Below, in pieces: positions 1-10,700 of a stretch of 64,000 nt of DNA; the first letter of the stretch is position 1; every line of letters starts with the position of its first letter. The translations under genes were made by a program, and so were the position numbers. Location of the stretch: NCBI GenBank assembly GCA_035578905.1, contig JAQJVL010000416.1, positions 447,947 to 511,946 on the forward strand. The letters are read 5' to 3'. The notes under the pieces were generated by a model that was given only the letters and a program-made list of their open reading frames with translations, did no database searches and was not told the origin of the DNA. Origin of the DNA: Stictocephala bisonia. Taxonomy: Eukaryota; Arthropoda; Insecta; Hemiptera; Membracidae.

Positions 1-1518
1 TAGTTTTAAAACTTAAAAAAAAATATGATCTCCGAAATTGTGTTCTATAGTTGATCAGTTGCATTATTTTTGGGGGACCGCAAAATAAACGTAAAATAAT
101 TTAATCACGTGCATAATTTTCTAAACTATTAAATATAACTTATTTGTTTGTGCTTTTTCTAAGTATTTGGTAAATGAAGCACAATTATCAATCTTAACGA
201 ATAATTTTGCATCAATGCCTTTAACATAATCTATTATTTTAAGGCATAGATAAATGTTAGTTGCCCAGTATTGAGGTGTAATCTTAATAAAGTATACAAC
301 ATCCAAAAACTATGTCCTCACTCGTCACGCAATCACCGGAACCACTGAACAGATTTTGGCGAAATTTGGAGGAAATTTTTGGCTTTGGTATCATAGATAG
401 GCACCAAGATTTTTTCTATAAGAGTAATATAGGCATTAATTAAATAATTTATTTCAAACAGCTGACGCAAAAAAATATAAATACGACAAAACCTTGGCTG
501 AAATATTTAAGGTTATTTCTACAGACTCTGATATGATTGTACCACTCAACATTTTTACATTTTTTACATCAACATCCCTCCCCCCCCCAAGTAGACTATT
601 TAGGATTTTCTAGACTATAACACTTTTTTATGTAAGATAACGACAGCAGGTTGAGCTTTTGTATTGATGTGACAGTTTATAGAAAACAATGGAGAGAAGG
701 GTAAGCAAGTGTAGAGAACCACCCCGTAGCGAATCTTGCAACAGAAGAACTGGATTTTTTATTACATTTAATACAACGTTTCATATCTGTATTATTTTAA
801 AATAACTGTCAAAAACGCTTCCTTTCGTTTCAGTAAGACCCCTTTTAATGAACTGACTCTTTTAACCAATTTTGAGACTATTATTATTATTATTATAATT
901 GTGTATTACTTTCAGAAAATAAACCATGTTTAAGTGTTTGTTCAAAGCCAAATGTACTGTACTTGTTGGGTAAGTGGCTTGAAATAGCTTTGCCTGGTGT
1001 GAGAAGAGTGGTTCCTGGAGACCTTCTCTCGGTGTTCTGTCTGGTCTATGTTTTCCACTTCATCTAGTTTTTGTTTCTTACTGAAGATATAATTTTCCTT
1101 TCCATCAAAGAAATAAGGGAATGTTTTTTATTTTATTCTATGGTGGAATTGCACTACAAGTTATAAGCTTTTCGTCCTGGAAAGGTTCTTTTCTGAAAAC
1201 GATTTTGCTCTATTTCGGCTCATATGATATCAGTAATGGACTTATCAAGGACCCCGAAGTTACCAGCCACACAATGCGGGGTTATATCTAATGACATCTC
1301 AACAATATCAAATTGTACCTTATAATAACATGATCATAATATTTTGCAGTCCTACTCGTTTTCCAGAAACTGCTCTTCAAACTGCCTACAAACGTGAACA
1401 CATGTATCTAATCTGGTGGAAAATGGCAGATAGTTTTCCAAAACAGACTTCCAACTCTAGTTGAATCTGTCCTTAGACAATTCATGATATATCAGAGAAC
1501 GAGACTGATTAAAGATAA
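1..1518. other. AT-rich intergenic DNA, nothing recognised
   Basis: No open frame resembles a known family and no tandem structure is visible. There is a C-run near 580-590. The short open frames here look like chance. Confidence 0.6.
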
Positions 1519-1766
1519 AAGATAATGCTAAAGAATCTACATTTTCCGGTGACAACGCGTCAAGGTACTATCTGCAATATTTACAAGATAACCAGACGTT
1601 TCGCCCATACTGTGATGTGGCATCCTCAGTAGTTTCTCTGAGATTCCACTCTCTGGTTATATTGTAAATATTGTAGACAGTACCTTGACGCGGTTGTCAC
1701 CGGAAAATGTAGATGCTAATTATGACACCGACCGTTTAAGCCCAAGTTCTAAGATAATGCTAAAGA
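1519..1766. mobile_element. Short snap-back Penelope-like (PLE) terminal insertion with 16-bp target duplication
   Basis: The sequence AAGATAATGCTAAAGA occurs exactly at 1519-1534 and again at 1751-1766, the pattern of a target-site duplication. The insert between them (1535-1750) is largely a palindrome: 1537-1556 is the reverse complement of 1693-1712, and the arms continue inward for about 60-70 bases with scattered mismatches. The left arm read on the minus strand has CTGAGGA, a stem, then GAAAC, the layout of the hammerhead-like motif in PLE terminal repeats. No protein-coding part remains. PLEs are known to integrate as partial, inverted or snap-back copies. Assignment to PLEs is inferred from the motif, not from a reverse transcriptase. 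Confidence 0.6.
1598..1629 (-). ncRNA. Hammerhead-ribozyme-like core in PLE terminal repeat
   Basis: On the minus strand CTGAGGA (1623-1629) fits the conserved CUGANGA box. A stem-loop follows (GCC-A-CAT against ATGGGC, one bulge) and then GAAA (1599-1602). One nucleotide between the box and stem II is unpaired, and stems I and III were not established. It is therefore a hammerhead-like relic or minimal motif rather than a proven ribozyme. Confidence 0.4.
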
Positions 1767-3460
1767 TAATGCACGTTACTTCACCAAATATATCAAAATT
1801 TATCTAGCCTTGTGCCAAAATCTCACATAAATCAATTACGTCCTGGTTGTTAACCAGGGTTGAGCGTCTTTAGATAGATCTAATATTGGTTATATAGTAT
1901 TTACAATTCTAGAGTGTGTGATTTGCTTTATCATCTTAGAGAACCTTATCGTTCCAAATTTCCGTTAGAAAACCATATTATCGGAAGCCTTTCTAATTGA
2001 TTGCGATGCAACTCACAACCAATCAGACTATAATTATTCAAGAAACAAAGAGTCAGATATTCTGGACTTAAACAATTTTGAAGCAAGAATCTCCTTGCAA
2101 TCCCGTAGGTAGGATCTATTGTTGCTCTGGACCAACTATTCTCTTCTATACGTAGAACACAATATATCAGATTTTTAAAATATAGGGGTTGCATTTTTAA
2201 TATATAGAATGGGTGAGGAATACTTTGAGTGTTAAGGTATGAAGGGTGCTAATATTACCCCAAGAATTATTCAATGGGTGTTGAACTGTTTTAAACGTCT
2301 ATAAGCTATTCAAAAAAAGTCTCTTCTGATATGATTTTGTGTTTGGCCTAAGATTTATGAAGGGTATATATTTTCATTATATATGCTGATAGTATGACAC
2401 TGAGTGTCAACAGTGGTTATTGAATAGACAAAGATGAAAGGGGTGAAATACCTAGTAGTTTGAAGGGAACTATAAGCCATATGGTTCAACAGCAACGAAT
2501 AGGACACATTAGTTTTATACCTGGGAGCGGTACGTATGTATTGCTGGGTACGAGTTACATTAGGAACTTTCAGCTGTAAATACGTCTATGACCTAACAAT
2601 TTACAATAAGTGAGTAGAATTCTCTACAAATTAAAAAAATGGCAGCCATTTAAAAATTGTATGAAATTGCATAAATTTAATGAATAGCAAAGTATGTATG
2701 AACAAATATAGGGGTAGGGTTTTAAGTAATAAAACGGTTCAAGTATTATGATCGGTCCATAAAATAACAGAGTCAACTTATATTGTGTCCGAAGGGTTTG
2801 AAGTAGTTTTTATTTTGCTATCGTTTATAAAAAACTTATTGAATATGGCAAATGTAACCATTAATAAATTATTTAACTTTTATAAAATAGATCAACATAA
2901 TAAATTTGTACGCGTTTCAATATCAGATGTCAAGTTCAAAATAAACTCCATTGTTAGAAATGCATGCATCGAGGCACATTCTCATATATTGTCGTATTCG
3001 TTCAGAGTCTTGTCTTCTGCTTGATAATTTACACCGCATTAACCATCATGAATAGCAGTTCTTCCAGTTTTGGTAGGATAAGTTACATTTAGGTTTACAA
3101 ATTAAACTTAAGATAAATGTCCAATGAATGTAGGTCTATTCTGGCATTCCTCGACCTATCCATTGATTTGGAAAACTGCGATTTTAGGTTTTCGTGAACA
3201 GCAACACTGAAGTGTCCATAGAACCATTACCCATCATTGATCATAGACAACAAATTTTGACCTAACTGAAGAGGTACATCATCGTGCAAAATACAGGGCT
3301 CTTCTCTCAAAAAGTAAAAATACGCTATTCTATTTGGCTTAGTAAGAAGGGATGAACAGATCTACATATTCTCCAGCTAGATGCCAGCTCAAATATGCAT
3401 GGATCGTGATCTACCTTATAAGATTGGTAGGTACATTAATATCTACACTAATGTGCTGAT
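1767..3460. other. Intergenic DNA, nothing recognised
   Basis: AT-rich sequence with only short open frames (for example 1946-2194 minus and 2785-3024 plus) that resemble no family I know. No tandem or inverted repeat stands out. Confidence 0.5.
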
Positions 3461-5589
3461 TGGACATTAAAGAACTCCTTTTATTAAAGAACTCCTTTTT
3501 TATCTATATAAGAAAACAAAAAAATCTTGAATCGACTCATCATTTACGTCGATATTACAATAAGATAAACAATCAATATAGGCACATGATCTGGAAATCA
3601 AAGTCAAATGAAACTTTGCGTACAATTTGAGAAATCTGAGAATAGATCTAAAACTGTCTGGGAAATAATAAATAGGAAAAGAAAGTCTAGCAAAGCATGC
3701 TTAACAAGAAATTAGTCTAGAAACTGATAGCGATCAAGTTACTCATCCTAAAGATGTTTGCGAGGCCTTTAATGCTTTCTTCTCAGTGTTGGCAGCAATA
3801 ATAAATTGCATCACAGATCATTTGCCAAAATAACCTCAGGTGGAACATGTATAAACTCCCTTTTTCTACGTCCAATAACTGAGACAGAAATAGACAGCAT
3901 TATAAAAGGTTTGAAAAATGTAAGAAGTCATCAGGCTCTGATGGAATTCCTGCCTTTAATATTAAAAAAAGTATCACTGCACATTCTTAAAGTTAATTAA
4001 CTTTTCATTTAGACTTGGATCATTTCTGAAGAGTTTGAAGACATCAGTGGTCAGACCTGTTTATAAAAAAGGCAACACAATGAGGTGGAATAGTTATAGA
4101 CCAATTATCACTGGTGTCTGTTTTCTCAAAGATCTTTGAAAAGGCAATGGTGATAAGATTATAGAACTTTCTGGAACTAAAAAAATTATATAAAAAACCA
4201 TCATGGTTTTATGAAAAGGAGATCCACAACTACGGCTATATTCAATTTCATTAATGATGTAGTAGTACAATTAGACTCTAAGAACTACACAGCTGGGATA
4301 TTTTTTTATTTGAACAAAACGTTTGATATGGTTAATCACAGCTTTTTGCTACAAAAAATGAATGACGTGGGTGTTCGGGGAGTGGCTTTGGACTGGGTGA
4401 CTTTATACCTACAAGAGAGGAGGCAGTTTGTGGCGATAAGTGCGGTGAATGAGGCTGGGCAAGTGCGTCACTACTTCTCTACTGAGACCTCCATCGTGAG
4501 GGGTGTACCACAAGGCTCCGTCCTGGGTCCAGTACTATTTATTTTATTTATAAATAATCTTCCTGTATCCTCTTCAGCTAATAAACTGTCACTCTTCGCA
4601 GACGATACCTCTCTCAGTATCCAGCTCTAATTTTAGTGATCTAGAACAAAAATCGTTTTTTGAAGCCAATCAATTGCTGCAGTGGTCTGACGAAAACTTG
4701 CTTTGTGTCAATTCCGAAAAAGACACAACTGCTGAACTTTTTCCTAACAGAGAGAAGATCTAGGCGTGATTTCAACCTTCTTATAGACGAAACCATAGTT
4801 TACCCTAGCAGTAGTGTCACGTTTTTGGGGTTGGTATTGGACGAGAGACTTAATTTTCACAACCATATTGCATATGTATCCAGGAAGGTTAGTGCTGGAA
4901 TATTTGTGTTGCATAGACTTAAAAGTTATGTAAACAGTGAAGTCCTATTGGCAACATATTATGGGCTGATATATCCCCACTTAGCATATACTGTCCCTAT
5001 TTGGGGTCACGAGAATAAACAAACTCTATTTCTATTTAAACTCCAAAAGAGTTAGGACTATTTATAATATGAACAGACACCAATCGTGCTAAGAAATCTT
5101 TTGAAGTACAGTAATATTGACTTTACCATCCATTTACCTCCTAGAAACGCTGACATTTGTCAGTAAAAACTTTTTCAAAATTTAACTTTTCACATAAAAC
5201 TTCTTATTCTCTCCGCAATCAAAATACACTACCAATTCCCAAACACAAAACATCTTTTTTCAAAAACCATACAGTATATAATGGGATTTGTTTTTTCAAT
5301 AGACTTCCACTCTCTCTCAGGCTGGAGTCAGACACATCAAAATTTAGAAAACATCTAAAAGGCCATTTGGTAAATCTTGCCTGTTACAGCGTTCGTGAGT
5401 TTTTGTCAGGAAGGTGACATACATTTTATATGTTTGTCATATCATATAGGTTAAGTGATGTCACATATTAAATGTTATGAGCTATGCTGTTTAGTTTTAG
5501 TTAATATTAGTATATCTTGGCTAATGCAAATTATTATTGTTAATTTGGTCCAATAAAGATTTTGATTATTGATTTGGACATTAAAGAAC
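3461..5589 (+). mobile_element. 5'-truncated CR1/Jockey-like LINE with 15-bp target duplications
   Basis: The direct repeat TGGACATTAAAGAAC lies at 3461-3475 and 5575-5589 and brackets the whole copy, so these are almost certainly its target-site duplications. The 3' end is a short tail after AATAAA made of GATT-type repeats (about 5553-5574), as in CR1-like elements. Only the reverse-transcriptase part of ORF2 is left, and it is broken by frameshifts and stops. Just inside the 5' end a short segment (ATTAAAGAACTCC) is duplicated around 3468-3500. The copy is dead but fairly complete from the RT domain to the tail. Confidence 0.85.
3750..5417 (+). pseudogene. Broken reverse transcriptase (ORF2) of the 3461-5589 LINE
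   Basis: The RT reading frame survives in pieces at 3806-4000, 4211-4630, 4660-5055 and 5157-5417. Visible RT signatures, in order, are an LNKTFDMVNHS segment (the family's D-x-S-KAFD block, with the first aspartate replaced by N), GVPQGSVLGP, and the catalytic FADD box at about 4595-4606. A TFLGLVLDERLNFH segment and the C-terminal CYSVREF block follow. Several frameshifts separate these pieces, so no functional enzyme can be made. The C-terminal block closely resembles that of the fragment at 27244-27705, so the two probably belong to one family. Confidence 0.85.
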
Positions 5590-7610
5590 CAGGTTCAGAG
5601 AGACGTTGGTGAATGGTTTAACATTTTTTTGCACATGACTACATTAGCTTAGTATATATCTCCTGGTATAACCATGTAGCCTCAGAACTATTGCAGCATA
5701 CTAGCTCATACATTAAATGCATGTCAGCTAGTCATGAGCATAAATAAACATAGGTATTACCTGACATTTTCAATTAGGAGCTTACAACAAATAAATACTT
5801 CAAACACTTTTTAACTTATAAAATAGTTAATATGTACGTTATTTCGTTTACAAAGGATCGGTTGAACCATGGTATCTAGAAAAGAAGTTGGTAGCTATCA
5901 TGCGCATATCTCATGACGTCACATGAGTGAAATGAGAGCTGGGTGGAACAGCAAACAAAAATTATTAAGAGTCTGTAGAGGCTGTCGGCCATCTTGGTTA
6001 TAACCCCATAAGAACAATGTTTTTTGTGAATCAATATTTTTTCGTTAATTATTGACCAACATTTGTGTATGAGGTTTAATTTTGAACGTTATCATATTGC
6101 GCATTAGATTTGATTTTGCTATTTTGAATACATACCATAGTTTAGAAAAATAAGTGGAAAATAAAAAAAAATTAAAACTCTGCATTTTATATTTTTCTTC
6201 TACAATTAGGAACGTGCCATCAATTCCAACACGAAAATTCATTCTTGATCAAATGTATAATATGTTTGGAAAAAAATCTGTTTAAAAATAACTGTTTGAT
6301 TTGGATTCGCGTGATCGTATGTTTGGTTCCTTGTGGTTGGTAGATTTAGTTACTAATATTAAATACCATAATCAAATAAGTTTAAGGAACAGTTAAAATA
6401 ATACTTATTTGAACTGTTTTAGATCAGTGTAATAATAACACTATAAATTCTATGTAATTAATGAACCGATAATAACCATAATTAACGTACCTGTATCAAA
6501 CGTTTTATAGCTTAGTAAGCATTTTGTAATTATGTGTCTTAGGCTATATTTTTTAATATCTACATTTATTTTTACTAAATTTATCATTTCCACCATTTTG
6601 AAAATAATAGAGGTATATTACTTATATTCTGTAAATGGTTAGTTGTTATGTCCGAAAAGATCATGAACAATTAAAATCTTGTAGCTAAAGCTACTTTTCA
6701 TATATGAATGTTTGTGAAAAACATATTCAGACATACTGACGAAAAGCGAACCATTTAAGTAACGAGTTTACAAGAATTTTTTGTACCACGATTAACCATT
6801 TCACTCATTTTTAACGTTATTTTGAAAAACATTTTATATTTAGACTTAACTATGTTCTATCATAAAAAAAATATTAAAATAATAATAAATAAATAGTAGG
6901 CTAGGACCAAAAGATAGCCTCAGTGTCAGAAGAAAGCCATATTTACATCATTAACTAATCACCTTGGGGCAAATTTATAGGATCAAAGACAGGACGAAAA
7001 TGTATCATGCGTTTCGTTATTATTTTCTTCTGTTCATGAAAATAAGTTGAATGGTTTAAATATTTTACCAACGAAAATACATGTAATAAAGGAAAAGAGG
7101 AACATTTAATTGATGTCATCGCAAAGAAAGGTTTATGAGGGAGAATGGTAGTTTACTTATTTTAGGACTGTTAAATGTAGGCCTAATTGGTTTATTCCTT
7201 CACGGTGGATAGATATCACCGTAGACGTAGACGTAGACACGTGTGTAACCTGGGTTGCAGCCAATCCCATTTAAACAGTAAAGGTTCTACAGTCTAATAA
7301 TATTCGGAGTAAGAAGTAATTTAATAATTTTAATAGATATAGTAAATAAAAACTGTTCATAGACAGTTCATATAACAATGTTCTTAACTGACTTGAGTTC
7401 ATATAAGTTGATATAGTTTAATTGCTTCAAACCTACTAAAGTCGAGCATGGTTTTGTATGAACGCTGTACGTGTTATGTTTTAATCCTGAGTATTTGTTT
7501 TTAGTGTCAATACTTTAATCAGATCGTAAAGTTCAATTTACAAAAGGTCTCAGCTAAATTATCACCAGACACATTCTTCATATAATAAATAACCTTTTTC
7601 TTATGTACAG
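5590..7610. other. Upstream region of the takeout-like gene
   Basis: No coding sequence is visible. A consensus CRE-type palindrome TGACGTCA sits at 5914-5921 and a short GTAGAC tandem near 7220, neither with proven function. Just before the first coding exon a pyrimidine-rich tract ends in TACAG (7606-7610). This looks like a splice acceptor, so the gene may have a further non-coding first exon upstream. The promoter could therefore lie anywhere in this stretch or beyond it, and I could not locate it. Confidence 0.5.
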
Positions 7611-7670
7611 GTTGTTGTATTGAACATACTCGAGAGGACCACTCAAGCTAACAGACTCGGACCAAGAGAA

Positions 7671-7743
7671 ATGGCTTATTTTATATCCTTGCTGTTTGTC
7701 GGCCTAGTTCCCCTGTATTCGACGGCAATGGTTCTTCCAAAAG
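7671..7743 (+). CDS. Takeout-like gene, coding exon 1 (signal peptide)
   Basis: Encodes residues 1-24 and one base of codon 25. The donor after 7743 is GTGAG. The frame stays open past the donor into the intron until 7946, which is fortuitous. The exon probably starts at the acceptor-like site at 7610/7611. Confidence 0.9.
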
Positions 7744-10700
7744 GTGAGGTTTCTCTAACAATTATGCCACAGTTTATTAATAAAAGTGCTAGTTTTAATT
7801 TAAGTTATAAAAATCGTATATGGGTGTATATATCACACCATTGTGATAGCACTTGCCCGATTAACAAACTGTTTCGGGATTTTGAAACTTTCCCAAACCG
7901 TTTTGAAAGGTGGCCGTTTCCCAATTCGCCAACTCACCACATGTAAGTCGACAAGCCCAGACCACCAAGTCACCACAGGGAAGTCGATGAACCCAAACCA
8001 CCAAGTCACCACAGGGAAGTCGACAAGCCCAAACCACCAAGTCACTACATGGAAGTCGACAAGCCCAGACCACCAAGTCACCACAGGGAAGTCGACAAGC
8101 ACAAACCACCAAGTCACTACATGGAAGTCGACAAGCCCAGACAACCAAATCACCACAGGGAAGTCGACAAGCACAAACCACCAACTCACCACAGGGAAGT
8201 CGATGAGCCCAGACCACCAAGCCACCACAGGGAAGTCGACAAGCCCAAATCACCAAGTCACAACATGATAGTCGACAAGCCCAGACCACCAAGTCACCAC
8301 AGGGAAGTCGACAAGCCCAAACCACCAAGTCACTACATGGAAGTCGACAAGCCCAGACCACCAAGTCACCACAGGGAAGTCGACAAGCACAAACCACCAA
8401 CTCACCACAGGGAAGTCGACAAGCCCAGACCACCAAGCCACCACAGGGAAGTCGACAAGCCCAAACCACCAAGTCACTACATGGAAGTCGACAAGCCCAG
8501 ACCACCAAGTCACCACAGGGAAGTCGACAAGCCCAAACCACCAAGTCACTACATGGAAGTCGACAAGCCCAGACCACCAAGTCACCACAGGGAAGTCGAC
8601 AAGCCCAAATCATCAAGTCACAACATGGTAGTCGACAAGCCCAGACCACCAAGTCACCACAGGGAAGTCGATGAACTCAAACCACCAAGTCACCACAGGG
8701 AAGTCGACAAGCCCAAACCACCAAGTCACTACATGGAAGTCGACAAGCCCAGACCACCAAGTCACCACAGGGAAGTCGACAAGCACAAACCACCAACTCA
8801 CCACAGGGAAGTCGACAAGCCCAGACCACCAAGCCACCACAGGGAAGTCGACAAGCCCAGACCACCAAGTCAACACAGGGAAGTCGATGAACCCAAACCA
8901 CCAAGTCACCACAGGGAAGTCGACAAGCCCAAACCACCAAGTCACTACATGGAAGTCGACAAGCCCAGACCACCAAGTCACCACAGGGAAGTCGACAAGC
9001 ACAAACCACCAACTTACCACAGGGAAGTCGACAAGCCCAGACAACCAAGCCACCACAGGGAAGTCGACAAGCCCAAACCACCAAGTCACTATATGGAAGT
9101 CGTCAAGCCCAGACCACCAAGTCACCACAGGTAAGTCGACAAGCACAAACCACCAACTCACCACAGGGAAGTCGACAAGCCCAGACCACCAACTCACCAC
9201 ATGGAAGTCGACAAGCCCAGACCACCAAGTCACCACAGGGAAGTCGACAAGCCCAAACCACCAAGTCACCACAGGGAAGTCGACAAGCACAAACCACCAA
9301 CTCACCACATGGAAGTCGACAAGCCCAGACCACCAAGTCACCACAGGGAAGTCGACAAGCCCAAACCACCAAGTCACTACATGGAAGTCGACAAGCCCAG
9401 ACCACCAAGTCACCACAGGGAAGTCGACAAGCACAAACCACCAACTCACCACAGGGAAGTCGACAAGCCCAGACCACCAAGTCACCACAGGGAAGTCGAC
9501 AAGCACAAACCACCAACTCACCACATGGAAGTCGACAAGCACAAACCACCAAGTCACCACAGGGAAGTCGACATGCCCAGACCACCAAGTCACCACATGG
9601 AAGTCGACAAGCACAAACCACCAACTCACCACATGGAAGTCGACAAGCCCAGACCACCAAGTCACCACAGGGAAGTCGACAAGCCCAAACCACCAAGTCA
9701 CTACATGGAAGTCGACAAGCCCAGACCACCAAGTCACCACAGGGAAGTCGACAAGCACAAACCACCAACTCACCACAGGGAAGTCGACAAGCCCAGACCA
9801 CCAATTCACCACAGGGAAGTCGACAAGCACAAACCACCAACTCACCACAGGGAAGTCGACAAGCCCAGACCACCAATTCACCACAGGGAAGTCGACAAGC
9901 ACAAACCACCAACTCACCACATGGAAGTCGACAAGCACAAACCACCAAGTCACCACAGGGAAGTCGACATGCCCAGACCACCAAGTCACCACATGGAAGT
10001 CGAAAAGCACAAACCACCAACTCACCACAGGGAAGTCGACAAGCACAAACCACCAAGTCACCACAGGGAAGTCGACAAGCCCAAACCACCAAGTCACTAC
10101 ATGGAAGTCGACAAGCCCAGACCACCAAGTCACCACAGGGAAGTCGACAAGCCCAAACCACCAACGCACCACAGGGAAGTCGACAAGCCCAGACCACCAA
10201 GCCACCACAGGGAAGTCGACAAGCCCAAATCACCAAGTCACCACATGGAAGTCGACAAGCTCAGACCACCAAGTCACCACAGGGAAGTCGATAAACCCAA
10301 ACCACCAAGTCACCACATGGATGTCGACAAGCCCAGACCACCAAGCCACTACAGGGAAGTCGAAAAGCCCAAACCACCAAGTCACTACAGGGAAGTCGAC
10401 AAGCCCAGACCACCAAGTCACCACAGGGAATTTGACAAGCACAAACCACCAACTCACCACAGGAAAGTAGACAAGCCCAGACCACCAAGTCACCACAGGG
10501 AAGTCGACAAGCCCAGACCAACTTATGGTCCACTAGAATATGTTTTCACCTTTAAAATGACACTTTGTTATGATACGATTATAAATACTAACTGATCGTT
10601 GAAATTTACGTTTTTGGCGGTTTTTGTGGAGAGAAACGGCCCAAAACACTGGTTAAGGCTTAAAAAGGTAAAGCGAAACTGAAGTAGTCCCTAAAATGAT

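Noticed and set aside
3806..4000. Independent small gene
   Set aside because: It is a piece of the broken reverse transcriptase of the bounded LINE at 3461-5589.
5914..5921. CRE palindrome TGACGTCA as regulator of the takeout-like gene
   Set aside because: A single 8-base match 1.7 kb upstream is expected by chance often enough; no supporting sites nearby.
7620..7946. Single-exon protein from 7620 to 7946
   Set aside because: The first codons need a TTG start and the end is intron read-through; the real product uses ATG 7671 and splices at 7743/7744.
8049..10595. Open frames of 361-599 codons on both strands across the 36-bp array
   Set aside because: Unit length divisible by three keeps every stop-free frame open; the same DNA gives long frames in several registers on both strands, with no signal peptide, domain or splice support.
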